Assembly (NCBI GenBank): GCA_963793785.1
Contig: CAWCBH010000003.1
Location: 62,001-126,000, forward strand
Direction of reading: 5' to 3'
Source of the DNA: CAWCBH01 sp963793785
Lineage (GTDB): Bacteria; Actinomycetota; Thermoleophilia; Solirubrobacterales; 70-9
DNA length: 64,000 bases
In this document: positions 1 to 12,834 of the stretch, in pieces
Layout: the number at the start of each line of letters is the position of its first letter
How positions within the stretch are numbered: position 1 is the first letter of the stretch
Notes under the pieces: generated by a model
Seen by the model: the letters and a program-made list of their open reading frames with translations, nothing else
Told to the model about the DNA's origin: nothing
Database searches by the model: none
Program-made: the position numbers and the translations under genes

Positions 1-1
1 C

Positions 2-445
2 CAGCGGGAGCGCGTCGAGGGCTTCCTGGAGCGCAAGCCCGGTAACGCCGAGATCGTCACCGGCGGCACCGAGCCCGACCTCCCCGGCTATTACCTGGAG
101 CCGACGGTCGTCTCGGGGCTCGATCAATCCGACGAGATGGTCCAGAACGAGATCTTCGGCCCGGTGATAACCGTGCAGCCTTTCTCGGACGAGGAGAAGG
201 CGATCGAGTGGGCGAACGGCACCCGCTACGGCCTCGCCTCCTCGGTCTGGACTCGGGACGTGGGCCGGGCGATGCGAGTCGCGAAGTCGCTTCGGTTCGG
301 CTGCGTCTGGGTCAACGACCACATCCCGATCGCCTCCGAGATGCCGCACGGCGGCTACAAGCAGTCGGGCTACGGGAAGGATCTCTCCAGCTACTCGCTG
401 GAGGACTACACCCAGGTCAAGCACGTGATGATCAGCCTCGGCTGA
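2..445 (+). CDS. Aldehyde dehydrogenase, C-terminal part (gamma-aminobutyraldehyde dehydrogenase-like)
   Basis: The last 147 residues of an NAD(P)-dependent aldehyde dehydrogenase; the start, the NAD-binding domain and the catalytic Cys lie before the window. The frame is open from base 2. The ALDH motif NEIFGPV is visible, followed by the KQSGYGKDLS and LEDYT elements of the C-terminal oligomerisation arm. That ending resembles PatD/YdcW-type gamma-aminobutyraldehyde dehydrogenases, which oxidise 4-aminobutanal from putrescine to GABA. The nearby polyamine transporter operon (2.2-6.3 kb, opposite strand) fits that role. Betaine-aldehyde or other amino-aldehyde dehydrogenases of the same subfamily cannot be excluded without the missing N-terminus. 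The ALDH family is clear; the substrate is inference. Confidence 0.85.
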   Translation, partial: QRERVEGFLERKPGNAEIVTGGTEPDLPGYYLEPTVVSGLDQSDEMVQNEIFGPVITVQPFSDEEKAIEWANGTRYGLASSVWTRDVGRAMRVAKSLRFGCVWVNDHIPIASEMPHGGYKQSGYGKDLSSYSLEDYTQVKHVMISLG

Positions 446-466
446 TCGCCTCCCTAACATGCCCGC

Positions 467-2178
467 GTGGCCAGGTTCGGGGCGAGGCATGAGTCCGGCA
501 CGCTGCGCACCGCGATCGCGATCGCAGCGCTGGCGCTCGTGGTCGTCGCGGTGTCGAGGGACGCCCGCGCCCAGGAGCCGCCGCTGTGTCGCAACAAGGC
601 GGCGACGATCGTCGGCACTCCGGGCCCCGACCGCCTGAGCGGGACCTCGGAGCGCGACGTGATCGCCGCCGGGGCCGGCGGCGACATCGTCGACGGCCTC
701 GCCGGCCGCGACCTGATCTGCGGCGACGCCGGCGACGACGTGCTGTTCGGCGGCACCGGCAGCGATCCGCTGTTCGGCGGCGAGGGCGCCGACCTGCTGC
801 ACGGCAATCGGGGCAACGACCGGGTCAACGGCGGCAACGGCGACCGCGACCAGGTCTTCGGCGACTTCGGCGACGATCTCGTCCGCGGCGGCCCCGGCGT
901 CTTCGACGAGGCAGCCGGGGGCCTCGGCATCGACGAGGTCAACGGCGGTCCCGGCGACGGCGACCTGGTCAGCGGCGACTACGGATACGACGTGATGATC
1001 GGCGGCGCCGGCGCCGCCGACGTCGCCTCGTTCGCAACCGAGGTCCCGGATCGGTTCGGGACCGGCATCGAGGCCTCGCTGGTCAGTGGAAGGGCGACGG
1101 GAGACGGCAACGACGTCCTGCGCCGCTTCGAGGACCTGAGGGGGTCTCCGTTCGACGACCTCCTGGTCGGCGACCCTGATTCCAACCAGATCGACGGTGG
1201 CCCGGGGGACGACAGCCTTCGGGGCGGAGGCGGCCGCGACGTCGCGCTCGGGGACCAGGGAGCGGACCGCTGCACCGGCTTTGCGACCGTGGCTGCCTGC
1301 GGGCCGGCGCGAGCGATCAACGCGCCGGTGTTCGCGACCGTGGACGTCTCCCCGGCCGGGGGCGGTGACTTCGTGGTTCTGCCGGCGAAGGACGGCGACG
1401 ATCGGCTCCGGGTGAGCTTCGAAAAGGGGCACCGGGACCTTCCGGCTCATCTCTCGGCGCCCGGTAGCGATTGGCGATGGCTGCACAAGGGCGCCCGCCA
1501 CGTTGTTGGACGTCTCCTGTCAGGTGAGCGGCCCGGCCCGCAGCTTCGTCGCCAACCTCGGGCCCGGTGACGACCGCCTCTCCGTTGCCGGCAACCTGCT
1601 CGGGGTCGGGCAGGTGCGGGTCACCGGCGGGGCCGGTGACGACACTCTGGTCGGGGGACTCGAGGACGATCTCTTTCAGGCCGGGGCGGGGGAGGACGAG
1701 CTACAGGGCGGCGGCGGCTCGGACGGCCTGATCGGCGGCATCCCAGGTAGCGACATCTTGACCGGTGGCCCGGGAGGCGACCTGATCTCCGCCGGCGGAC
1801 CCTGCATCGGGGGCGCCCTGATCGGTGGCGAAGGCCGCGACAACGCCTCCCTGGCGGAGACGCTCGGCCACCCCGGCGTTCTCTACGCGTCGCTGGCCGC
1901 CGGGATCGCCAAGGTGGACGCGATCCCCGATTGCCGGCCGGTCCGCCTGCATTCGAGCCTCGAGGACCTCGAGGGCTCCTTCGACTGGGACATCCTGATC
2001 GGCGACGCAGGCGCCAACAACCTCTTCGGCCAGCCCGGCCGGGACCGCTTCTTCGGCCGCGGCGGCGCCGACGTCCTCTCCGCCGTCGACGAGCGAGGCC
2101 GACTTCGTGATCTCCTGCGGCGGCGGACCCGACGAGCTCTTCGCCGACCCCCAGGATCCGCCCGGCCGCAGCTGCTAG
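467..2178 (+). CDS. Secreted RTX-like calcium-binding repeat protein (two frameshifts)
   Basis: A GTG start is followed by a hydrophobic signal segment (about residues 14-30) ending at ARAQ. Then come many hemolysin-type Ca-binding nonapeptides of the GGxGxDxL type (for example GGTGSDPLFGG and GGAGDDTLVGG). The opening CRNKAATIVGTPGPD is a common start for exported RTX-like proteins of Thermoleophilia. Coding moves through three frames: frame 2 to about 1495, frame 0 to about 2090, then frame 1, which ends in ADFVISCGGGPDE and TAG at 2176-2178. Each step equals one extra base. The repeat pattern resumes after each step, so this is probably one protein of about 570 residues. Its stop overlaps the stop of convergent potC in the tetranucleotide CTAG. 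The function beyond extracellular Ca-binding is unknown. Confidence 0.75.
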
Positions 2179-3023
2179 GGCATTGGCGTTGCCTCGGCCT
2201 CGGTGGTGCTCCGGCCGCGGACGACGGTGACGCCACCCTCCTCGCGCGTCAGCCGGTGGGCGAGGTAGACCGGGATGATCGAGATCAGGATCACGAGCAG
2301 TGCCACGACGTTGACGATCGGCAGGTTGTTCGGCCGCGCGAAGTTGGCAAAGAACCAGATCGGCAGCGTCTGGTCGCCGGCCGCGATCGTGAACGTGGTG
2401 ACGATGATCTCGTCGAAGGACAGGGCGAAGGCGAGCAGAGCACCCGCGACCAGGGCGCTGCGCATGGTCGGCAGCGTCACCCGCATGAACGTCTGCCAGG
2501 GATCGGCGCCGAGGTCCGCCGAGGCCTCCTCGAGCGAGCCCGACATCCGCCGCAAGCGCGCGATCGCGTTGTTGTAGACGACGACGATGCAGAAGGTGGC
2601 GTGTCCGACCACGACCGTGAACAGGCTGAGATCGATCCCCAGCACCTGCGAGAACGTGGAGTTGAGCGCGATTCCGGTCACGATCCCCGGCAGGGCGATC
2701 GGCAGGATCACGAGGAAGGAGATCGTCTCGCGCCCGAAGAAGCGATGCCGCGCTACTGCAAGCGACGCCAGGGATCCGAGGACCAGCGCCACCGCGGTCG
2801 CCAGCAGGCCGACCTTGACCGAGGTCCAGAAGGCGTCGCGGGCGCCCGGGTTGGCGAAGGCCTTGTCGAACCACTCGAGCGTGAAGCCGGGGGGCGGCCA
2901 TGCCAGCGTCGAGGAGGAGTTGAACGCGTAGATGCCGATGATCACCAGCGGCACGTAGATGAAGGCCAGGGTCACCGCGACGCCGGCGCGCAGCAGGTTC
3001 TCGGATCGGCGCGAGAACCTCAT
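2175..3023 (-). CDS. potC: Spermidine/putrescine ABC transporter permease PotC
   Basis: Inner-membrane permease of 282 residues, the second channel subunit of a PotABCD-type importer. It begins MRFSRRSENLL and has about six membrane segments. The EAA-type cytoplasmic loop that docks onto the ATPase is visible as EEASADLGADPWQTF, and the pattern DEIIVTTF near the C-terminus is typical of PotC. The ATG overlaps the potB stop in an ATGA arrangement, implying translational coupling. It is the last gene of the potA-potD-potB-potC operon. No frameshift is seen here. The family is clear; polyamine specificity is inferred from the whole operon. Confidence 0.93.
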   Translation of the reverse strand: MRFSRRSENLLRAGVAVTLAFIYVPLVIIGIYAFNSSSTLAWPPPGFTLEWFDKAFANPGARDAFWTSVKVGLLATAVALVLGSLASLAVARHRFFGRETISFLVILPIALPGIVTGIALNSTFSQVLGIDLSLFTVVVGHATFCIVVVYNNAIARLRRMSGSLEEASADLGADPWQTFMRVTLPTMRSALVAGALLAFALSFDEIIVTTFTIAAGDQTLPIWFFANFARPNNLPIVNVVALLVILISIIPVYLAHRLTREEGGVTVVRGRSTTEAEATPMP

Positions 3024-3917
3024 AGGTGCTCGAACGCTCCCAGCCGCCGGGCGATCATCAGGTAGACGACCATGATCACGATCGGCACCGCGGCGAACGC
3101 AGCCGCCAGCGGCAGGTTGTTGGAGAAGTTGGCGTAGACGACGTTCCCGATCAGCTGCGTCTTCGAGACCAGCAGCGGCGTGATGAAGTCGCCCAGGGTG
3201 AGCGAGAAGGTGAAGATCGACCCGGCAACGACAGCGGGAAAGACGAGCGGCATGATCACCCGGCGGAAGGTCCGCGCTGGGGCGGCTCCCAGGTCCTCGG
3301 AGGCGCTCAGCAGCGAGTTCGGGATTCGCTCCAGCCCTGCGTAGATCGGCAGGATCATGAACGGCAGCCACATGTAGCTCATCACCAGCCAGATGCGGAC
3401 GATGTCGCCGGTCGGCGCGCTGAGGCCGAACAGGGGCGAGCATCCAGTCCAGCGCCCCGTCCCCGCTCATGATCGTGCGCCAGGTGTAGACCTTGACCAG
3501 GTAGCCCGACCACAGCGGCATCAGCACGGCCACGACCAGGACGCTGCGCATCCGCCGGCTCGCGACCTTTGCCATGTAGAAGGCGATCGGGAAGGCGAGC
3601 ACCGCGTCGGTCAGGGTCACCACCGCGGCGATGAGGATGGTCCGCAGGGCGATATCGCGGTAGACGGGCTCCTCGACTATCGCCCTGTAGTTGTCGAGCG
3701 TTGCCGTGCGCTCGATCTCTCCGCTGAGCTCTCCGAGCTGCCAGAGGGCGGTGACGAGCAGGATCGCCAGCGACCCCAGGTAGCCGACGACCAGCCAGGC
3801 GACCGGTCCGCTGAGCAGCGCCCCGGCCTGCAGGCGGGGGCGCCCGTGGAAGAGGTCGGCGAGCCTGCGGCCCACCGACCTCTTCGGAGCTGGCGCCAGT
3901 GCGTCAGCCGCTTCCAT
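3020..3917 (-). CDS. potB: Spermidine/putrescine ABC transporter permease PotB (one frameshift)
   Basis: First permease subunit of the polyamine importer, about 299 residues. It has an N-terminal cytoplasmic stretch, membrane segments starting near PVAWLVVGYLGSLAILLV, and the EAA loop ASEDLGAAPARTFRRVI before the C-terminus GAFEHL. The reading frame breaks at a four-base homopolymer (positions 3433-3436). Removing one base joins MSGDGALDWML to FGLSAPTGDIVRIW in frame, so the break is most simply a sequencing insertion. It begins 26 bp after the potD stop and its TGA overlaps the potC start. The frame upstream of the break otherwise runs on into potC, giving a false PotB-PotC fusion. Confidence 0.88.
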
Positions 3918-3943
3918 CGGGCACTGTCAATCGCCTCGGGCGA

Positions 3944-5161
3944 CTACCCCTTGACCTCCGTCCATCCCTGGATCCACTCGTTGTAGTCCTTGCAGACCTC
4001 ACCACGGTCGTCGCCGCAATCGGAGACCGGCGTCTTCCAGTAGTAGAGCTCGTCCAGGAACGCGTCAGGCCCGGTGGCACCGACGGTGTCACAGAAACCC
4101 TTGGTCGCGGTGATGTCGCACGCCTTCTCGTTGGCGGGCGCCTCACCGAACCACTCCGCGACCTCGGCCTGCACCTTCGGCTGCGTGATGTGGTTGAACC
4201 ACAGGTACATGCAGTTCGGGTTCTTCGCCTCCGAACTCAGCATCCAGGTGTCCGACCACCCGGTCGCGCCCTCCTTCGAGGGGTAGACCACCTCCGCCGG
4301 CTTGTTGTCCAGCTGCAGTGTCAGCCACTGATACGGCCAAGCGGTGCCGATGACTAGGTCGCCGCTGGCGAAGGACTGGATCTCCTTCGTGTAGTCGGAC
4401 CAGTACTCGCCGATGAACTCGTTCTGCTGCTTCAGCAGCTCGATCGCGGCGTCGAACTGCTCCTGGTCGAGCTCGTACGGATCCTCGATCCCGAGGTCCG
4501 GCTGATGCTCCTTCAGGTAGACGGCTGCGTCGGCGATGTAGATCGGGCTGTCGTACGCGGTGATCTTGCCCTTGTATTTGGCCGCTTCCTTTGGGTCGAA
4601 GACCGGGCTCCAGGAATCACTCGGAGGCGGTTTGACCTGCTCGCTGTTGTACATCAGCAGGTTGGAGCCGCGCCCGTGCGGGATCCCGTACATCTGCCCG
4701 TCGACGCTGTTCCACTCCTGCTCCTTGAAGCCGGGGAAGATGTCCTTGTAGTTGGGTACCAGGTCGGTGTTGACCGGGACCACGTCCTCGCCCTCGATCA
4801 GGCGCGAGCTGGCGTCGCCCGACGCGGACACGCCGTCGTACTGCCCGGTCCGCATCAGCTGCACCATCTCGTCGGACGTGTTGCCGATCTTGGTGTTGAC
4901 CTGACACCCGGTCTGCTTCTCGAAGTCGGTCGTCCAATCCACCGCGGGATCGGTCGAGCCGTCCTCGACGTAGCCGGCCCAGGCGATCAGGTTCAGCTGG
5001 CCCTCCGGCTTGCCGATCTTCGTCGGCAGGTCGGATGCGGCGTCGCCACCGCCGTCATCATCGTCGTCGTCCCCGCAGCCGGCCAGCAGCAGCATGAATG
5101 CAACCAGGCCGGCGGCGACAAGCCATGCCACCCGTGCGGGGTGGCCTTCCGAGTTACTCAC
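3944..5161 (-). CDS. potD: Polyamine-binding lipoprotein PotD
   Basis: Periplasmic-type solute-binding protein anchored as a lipoprotein. It has a signal peptide with lipobox LLLAGC followed by an acidic Asp-rich linker. The mature part has the PotD/PotF start (LNLIAWAGYVED) and a family 1 extracellular binding-protein fold. I place the start at the GTG at 5161 because a perfect AGGAGG (5168-5173) sits six bases upstream; an in-frame GTG at 5176 lacks this. The start overlaps the end of potA by 8 bp, so the ATPase and binding protein are coupled. The length of 405 residues is slightly longer than E. coli PotD. The final segment carries several Cys residues (CMYLW, KACDIT, KGFCDT, SDCGDD), suggesting disulfides. 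Confidence 0.92.
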   Translation of the reverse strand: MSNSEGHPARVAWLVAAGLVAFMLLLAGCGDDDDDDGGGDAASDLPTKIGKPEGQLNLIAWAGYVEDGSTDPAVDWTTDFEKQTGCQVNTKIGNTSDEMVQLMRTGQYDGVSASGDASSRLIEGEDVVPVNTDLVPNYKDIFPGFKEQEWNSVDGQMYGIPHGRGSNLLMYNSEQVKPPPSDSWSPVFDPKEAAKYKGKITAYDSPIYIADAAVYLKEHQPDLGIEDPYELDQEQFDAAIELLKQQNEFIGEYWSDYTKEIQSFASGDLVIGTAWPYQWLTLQLDNKPAEVVYPSKEGATGWSDTWMLSSEAKNPNCMYLWFNHITQPKVQAEVAEWFGEAPANEKACDITATKGFCDTVGATGPDAFLDELYYWKTPVSDCGDDRGEVCKDYNEWIQGWTEVKG

Positions 5162-6267
5162 GTGACTCCTCCTCACTCGATTGCTGGGACTGAACGGCGA
5201 CCGCGTGCTCGGGTCGCCATCCCACCTTCATCTCGCGCCCGCGTTCGGACCCCGCGTCCAGCGAGGACGCCTCGAGGTTCTGACGGACGACCTGAAGCAC
5301 TCCCCCTGCCTCCAACGCGACCCGGTAGCGGGTGATCATCCCCGCGTAGGAGACGTCGACCACGCGCCCGGGCTCGACCTGGAGCCCGTTGGCGGCCCGT
5401 CCAGGCTCGAGCAGCTGGATCTTCTCGGGGCGGATCGTGAAGCGGCGCCCGTCGCGCTCGAGCAGGTTGGAGACGCCGACGAACCCGGCGACGAACTCGT
5501 TGCGCGGGTGCTCGTAGAGCTCGACCGGCGGGCTCACCTGCTCGACCCGGCCCTCGTTGAAGACCGCGATCCGGTCACTCATCGTCAGCGCCTCGTCCTG
5601 GTCGTGGGTGACGTAGACGAAGGTGATCCCGACCTCGTCCTGGATCCCCTTCAGCTCGACCTGCATCTGCTCGCGCAGCTTCAGGTCGAGGGCGCCGAGC
5701 GGCTCGTCGAGCAGCAGCACCCGGGGCCGGTTGACGATCGCGCGCGCGAGCGCGACCCGCTGGCGCTGGCCGCCGGAGAGCTCGGAGGGCTTGCGCTCGC
5801 TCGTAGCCGCCGAGGCGCACCATCTCCAGCGCCTCGCCGGTCCGGCGCGACCGCTCCCCCTTGTCCACCTTGGCAACCCGCAGCCCGTACTCGACGTTGT
5901 CGCCGACGCTCATATGGGGAAAGAGGGCGTAATCCTGGAAGACGGTGTTGACGGCGCGGTCATACGGGGGCAGGCCGCGAACGTCCTCGCCGCCCAGCTC
6001 CACGGTGCCCTCGTCGGGCTCCTCGAAGCCGGCGATCATCCGCAGCGTCGTCGTCTTCCCCGAGCCGGAAGGGCCGAGGAGGGTGAAGAACTCGCCCGCC
6101 TCGATCTCGAGGTCGATGCCCGCCACGGCGACCACCTCGCCGTAGCGCTTGATCAGGCCTTGCAGGCGAACGTCGGGGGCTTTCGGAGGTGCGCCGGCGC
6201 GGTTGGGCCGATCCGCCAGGCGCTGGGGGCCTGCCGGATCGGGTTCCGTGGTTGCTCGCTCGTCCAC
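5154..6267 (-). CDS. potA: Polyamine ABC transporter ATPase PotA (one frameshift)
   Basis: Cytoplasmic ATPase of the polyamine importer and first gene of the operon. It has Walker A GPSGSGKTT (residues 65-73), a Q-loop region VFQDYALFPHMS, signature LSGGQRQR, Walker B VLLLDEPLGALD and H-switch THDQDEALTMSDR. A C-terminal TOBE-type domain contains FTIRPEKI. The frame breaks near 5803, between GGYE and RKPSELSGG; deleting one base restores EERKPSELSGG. The likely full product has about 370 residues, normal for PotA. The GTG start at 6267 follows a GAGGGA ribosome-binding site. Its stop overlaps potD. Confidence 0.9.
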
Positions 6268-6363
6268 TCCCTCAGAGGCGTCCGCCTTCGCTTGGCCTCG
6301 ATGGACAAGCTATCCCAGCCGCGCAGGCGGATGTGCACAATTTGCGACAGGCGGATTGGCCGC

Positions 6364-6381
6364 GGCGGCGTAAGCGCCGCC
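6364..6381 (-). terminator. Short GC hairpin after the NlpC-like gene
   Basis: A 7-bp perfect stem (GGCGGCG/CGCCGCC) with a 4-base loop, about 30 bases downstream of the minus-strand stop at 6411 and before potA. There is no U-run, so a rho-independent terminator is only a suggestion. The rest of 6268-6410 shows no clear feature. Confidence 0.3.
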
Positions 6382-6410
6382 CGGCCAAAGGCCCCCCTGG
6401 GAGCGGCGGC

Positions 6411-6971
6411 TTAGAAGCCGGCCGGGTGGCGAGCGACGAAGCCGCTGCGCGAGCGCATCTGGGTGCTCCAGCCGGGGCCGTCGCCGGGCGTCATCGAAGT
6501 GTCCCAGCGCAGGCCGGCGATCACCGCGTAGGCGTGTCCGCCGTGGGCGAAGACCGTGATCCAGCGCCCGAGGCCGCCCTTCTCCCAGCTCGCGAAGCTG
6601 CCCGAGGGCAACGGGCTGTCGAGGAAGTCGCCGCCGTGCAGCGCGTAGCTGACGGCCCCCGAGCAGTCATAGCCGCTGTCCCACCAGCGACCGTGACCGC
6701 CGCCGTAGCGGTAGGGCTTGTTGCGGATCCGGTTCGCCGCCGCGATCACGGCCTTGACCCGTGCCGGGGCGTTCGCCGGCGCGATCGCCTCGCCCCGAAC
6801 GAGCTTTGCCTTCGCTCCCGCGGGAGGCCTGCATTCGCCGCTGCCGGAGGAGATCCCGCCGGAGCGCGGGCTCGTGCAGCTCGCCTGAGCCGCCGCCGGC
6901 GCCAGCGTCAGCGACGTCGCCGCGAGCGCAGCCGCGAGCCCTGCCTTGAGCGTTCGTTGTCTACAGCGCAA
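6411..6971 (-). CDS. Secreted NlpC/P60-like peptidoglycan hydrolase
   Basis: An exported protein of 186 residues with a signal peptide (to about AQAS, residue 30) and a C-terminal papain-like NlpC/P60 core. The probable catalytic Cys lies in YDCSGAVSYAL and the His in HGGHAYAVI. Such enzymes cleave peptide bonds in cell-wall peptidoglycan. The start is a TTG at 6971, supported by AAGGAG (6978-6983) six bases upstream. Directly upstream is a c-di-AMP riboswitch, a frequent arrangement for actinobacterial wall hydrolases. The domain is short and starts close to the Cys, so the fold may be a minimal one. Enzyme activity is inferred from the motifs. Confidence 0.8.
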   Translation of the reverse strand: MRCRQRTLKAGLAAALAATSLTLAPAAAQASCTSPRSGGISSGSGECRPPAGAKAKLVRGEAIAPANAPARVKAVIAAANRIRNKPYRYGGGHGRWWDSGYDCSGAVSYALHGGDFLDSPLPSGSFASWEKGGLGRWITVFAHGGHAYAVIAGLRWDTSMTPGDGPGWSTQMRSRSGFVARHPAGF

Positions 6972-6983
6972 ACCGATCTCCTT

Positions 6984-7142
6984 CGTCGGCCTACGGGGTT
7001 AGCTGTCGGGCTGGCGCTCAAGGAGCCTGCGCCTCCACCGAGGTGAATTCGCCCCATCTCGACCAGGGCCCCGGAACTGAGAGCTCTGGCTGGTTCCCCC
7101 GTTCCCGGCCGCAGGTGCGGTCGGGATTCGGCTTACCGGCTA
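6984..7142 (-). promoter_or_regulatory. c-di-AMP (ydaO/yuaA) riboswitch
   Basis: On the minus strand the leader of the NlpC-like gene contains, in order, GCCGGTAAGCCGAATCCCG, GGGGGAACCA, GGGGCGAATTCA and CCCGACAGCTAACCCCGTAG. These match the conserved core elements of the ydaO-type riboswitch (Rfam RF00379 family), which binds cyclic di-AMP and normally turns expression off. The last element ends about 12 bases before the gene's ribosome-binding site (6978-6983), so control could be at translation start or by termination. Assigned from sequence recognition; the fold was not computed. Confidence 0.87.
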
Positions 7143-7196
7143 TTCAGATCGCGGCAGCGTACACGATTCGCTGGTCGTTCGCTAACAGAACCCTCA

Positions 7197-7493
7197 TCAA
7201 GTTGCTGTTCGCGCTCCGGCCGGGTGTTCCTTCGCCCAGGTGATGATTCGCTTCGAGTCGGTGACCGTCTCGCCCTCGTCGGTGACCAGGACCGGTACCA
7301 CCGGCTGGCCGGTCAGCTTCTCAACCTCCCGGCGGCCGTCGGTCCACAGCTTGATCGGCCCGACGCCGAGCCCGCGCACCTTGATCACCTCGGGATCGTG
7401 GCCGGCCGCGGTCAGCGCCTTGTGGGCGTTCGAGCAGGGGTGGCCGCCCGGGCGCGGAGTGGCCATCGTTCCCCAGCAGACGTAGAGCTTCAT
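7197..7493 (-). CDS. Glutathione S-transferase N-terminal/glutaredoxin-like small protein
   Basis: A 98-residue protein that looks like a lone thioredoxin-fold domain of the GST-N/glutaredoxin type: MKLYVCWGT, then a GGHPCSNAHKAL helix start, and the cis-Pro region TGQPVVPVLV followed by a (D/E)S-type site VTDSKRI. Two Cys residues (Cys6 and the one in HPCSNA) are candidates for redox or thiol binding. No C-terminal GST helical domain is present, so it is not a full GST. It is divergent from the frameshifted ABC gene and has no obvious operon partner. The substrate is unknown. Confidence 0.65.
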   Translation of the reverse strand: MKLYVCWGTMATPRPGGHPCSNAHKALTAAGHDPEVIKVRGLGVGPIKLWTDGRREVEKLTGQPVVPVLVTDEGETVTDSKRIITWAKEHPAGARTAT

Positions 7494-7517
7494 CGGCGCG
7501 TGCGAGCCTATCGCGCC

Positions 7518-8410
<893 letters not shown>

Positions 8411-8414
<4 letters not shown>

Positions 8415-9160
8415 CCGACCTGATCGCCGCCGAGTTCCTGAAGCTGCGCACGACCCGCACCTTCTGGTGGCTGACCGGCTCGGGGATTGTGCTGGGGGCG
8501 TTGATCACCGTGGCCCAGCTCGCGACCTCGGACGTCAGCGACGCCAGCGAGGCCCGCTCGCTGCTCTCCAACGCGACGACGGTCTTCATCTTCCTCGTCC
8601 TGCTCGGTGTGGTCGGCACGGCCGGCGAGTACCGCCACGGGACGATCACGACGACCCTGCTCGGGGCGCCCGACCGCCTCCGTTTCGTGCTCGCGAAGGC
8701 GCTCGCCTGCGGCGCTGGCCGGGGCGAGTGGCGGGTGCGATCGCGCTTCTCGTCGTGCTCGCGATCGCGATTCCCTGGCTGGGTGGCGACCCGAGCCTTT
8801 CCGAGCTCGGGATCGACAGCGCGAAGATGACCGAGGTCGTGATCGGCTCGATCGTGGTCAGCACCCTCTCGGCCGCCTTCGGCGTCGCGCTCGGCTCGCT
8901 GATCCCGAACCAGCTCGGCGCGATCATGGCCTTCGTGGTCCTGATCTTCGTCCTCGAGCCCGCGATCGGGGCCTTCGTCGACGGCTTCCAGCCCTATTCG
9001 CTCGGTGCGATCACCTTCGTCGACGGCGGGCATCGAGGAGGGGGACATCGGACTGGACCGGCTCTTCGGCGCGGTCGCCTCCGGCCTCCTTTTCGCCGGT
9101 TACACGATCGCCCTGCTGGCGGCCGGGGTCGCCGCGACCAAGAGGCGCGACGTCGGCTGA
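8411..9160 (+). pseudogene. ABC-2-type transporter permease, frameshifted
   Basis: Membrane partner of the preceding ATPase. It begins at a GTG overlapping the ATPase stop and reads TDLIAAEFLKLRTTRTFWW, a classic ABC-2 permease opening (cytoplasmic amphipathic segment, then membrane helix 1). About six membrane segments are visible across the frames (VFIFLVLLGVVGTAGEYRHG; AIALLVVLAIAIPWL; AFGVALGSLIPNQLGAIMAF). Three insertions (near 8705, 8733 and 9028) break the frame; correcting them gives about 249 residues ending TKRRDVG. The substrate cannot be told from sequence; this family exports drugs, lipids or peptides. Confidence 0.75.
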
Positions 9161-9207
9161 TCGGGCGCCGTGTTTCCGCCGCAGGGCCCGGTGGTAGCTT
9201 CCGAAGG

Positions 9208-10008
9208 GTGGACCTCTCGGGCCGTACCGTGCTTCTTACCGGCGCCACAGGCGGCCTCGGGCGGGCGATCGCCCAGGCTCTTGCCGAGCGCGGAGCGAAG
9301 CTGATACTGAGCGCCCGCAACGGGGAGGACCTTGATCACCTCGCGGGGGAGCTTCCCGAAACCGGGCACGTCGGCATCGTGGCGGACCTCGCCCAGGCCG
9401 GCGCCGGAACGAAGCTGATTGCTGACGCCGGCGAATTCGACGTCCTCGTCGCCAACGCGGGCGTGCGCGGTGCCGGCGCACTCACCGACTACTCCGACGA
9501 GGAGATCGAGCGAGCGATCCGCATCAACCTCGACGCCCCGGTGCGGATGGCCCGGGCGGCGATCGAGCGGATGCGGGAGCGCGGCAGCGGCCACCTCGTC
9601 TTCATCGCGTCGCTGGCCGCCAAGGCGGCGCCGCCGCGCGGCTCCCTCTACAACGCGACGAAGGCCGGTCTGCGCGGATTCGCGATCGGGCTGCGCGGCG
9701 ACCTTGCGCCCGACGGCATCGGCGTTTCGCTCGTCTCGCCCGGCTTCGTGCGCGATGCCGGCATGTTCGCCAACTCCGGCTCCAAGCCCCCGCCGGGCCT
9801 GGGTACGACGACCCCCGAGCGCGTAGCCGCAGCCGTGGTGCGGGCGGTCGAGTCCAACAAGCTGGAAATCTCCGTGGCTCCGATTCAGCAGCGGTTTGCC
9901 TCGCACCTGGCGCTAGCCACTCCGGGATTCGCTCTGCGGGTGCAGAGCGGCGGCTTTGCGCGTCGTGCCGCGGAAGCCGCGACTGCCGGCGACGACGACA
10001 GGCCGTGA
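9208..10008 (+). CDS. Short-chain dehydrogenase/reductase (SDR)
   Basis: A 266-residue classical SDR with Rossmann motif TGATGGLG (about residues 11-18), the NAG motif VANAGVRG, Ser in FIASLAA, and the catalytic YNATK (Tyr and Lys). The start is a GTG at 9208 giving VDLSGRTVLLTGA; the ribosome-binding site is weak. It ends seven bases before the aconitase ATG, so the two are probably co-transcribed. The C-terminal extension (FASHLALATPGFALR) may be membrane-associated. NAD(P)H-dependent reduction or oxidation of an unknown alcohol or ketone is expected; the substrate is not predictable. Confidence 0.88.
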   Translation: MDLSGRTVLLTGATGGLGRAIAQALAERGAKLILSARNGEDLDHLAGELPETGHVGIVADLAQAGAGTKLIADAGEFDVLVANAGVRGAGALTDYSDEEIERAIRINLDAPVRMARAAIERMRERGSGHLVFIASLAAKAAPPRGSLYNATKAGLRGFAIGLRGDLAPDGIGVSLVSPGFVRDAGMFANSGSKPPPGLGTTTPERVAAAVVRAVESNKLEISVAPIQQRFASHLALATPGFALRVQSGGFARRAAEAATAGDDDRP

Positions 10009-10015
10009 GGCGGCG

Positions 10016-12817
<2,802 letters not shown>

Positions 12818-12834
12818 GCGCGGCGCTCGAGAGG

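Noticed and set aside
467..2178. RTX toxin with type I secretion
   Set aside because: It has a normal N-terminal signal peptide and no nearby type I exporter. The repeats are Ca-binding only, with no toxin domain.
2175..3917. A single PotB-PotC fusion permease
   Set aside because: The continuous frame results from a one-base insertion at 3433-3436. The proper PotB end and an ATGA junction with PotC are present.
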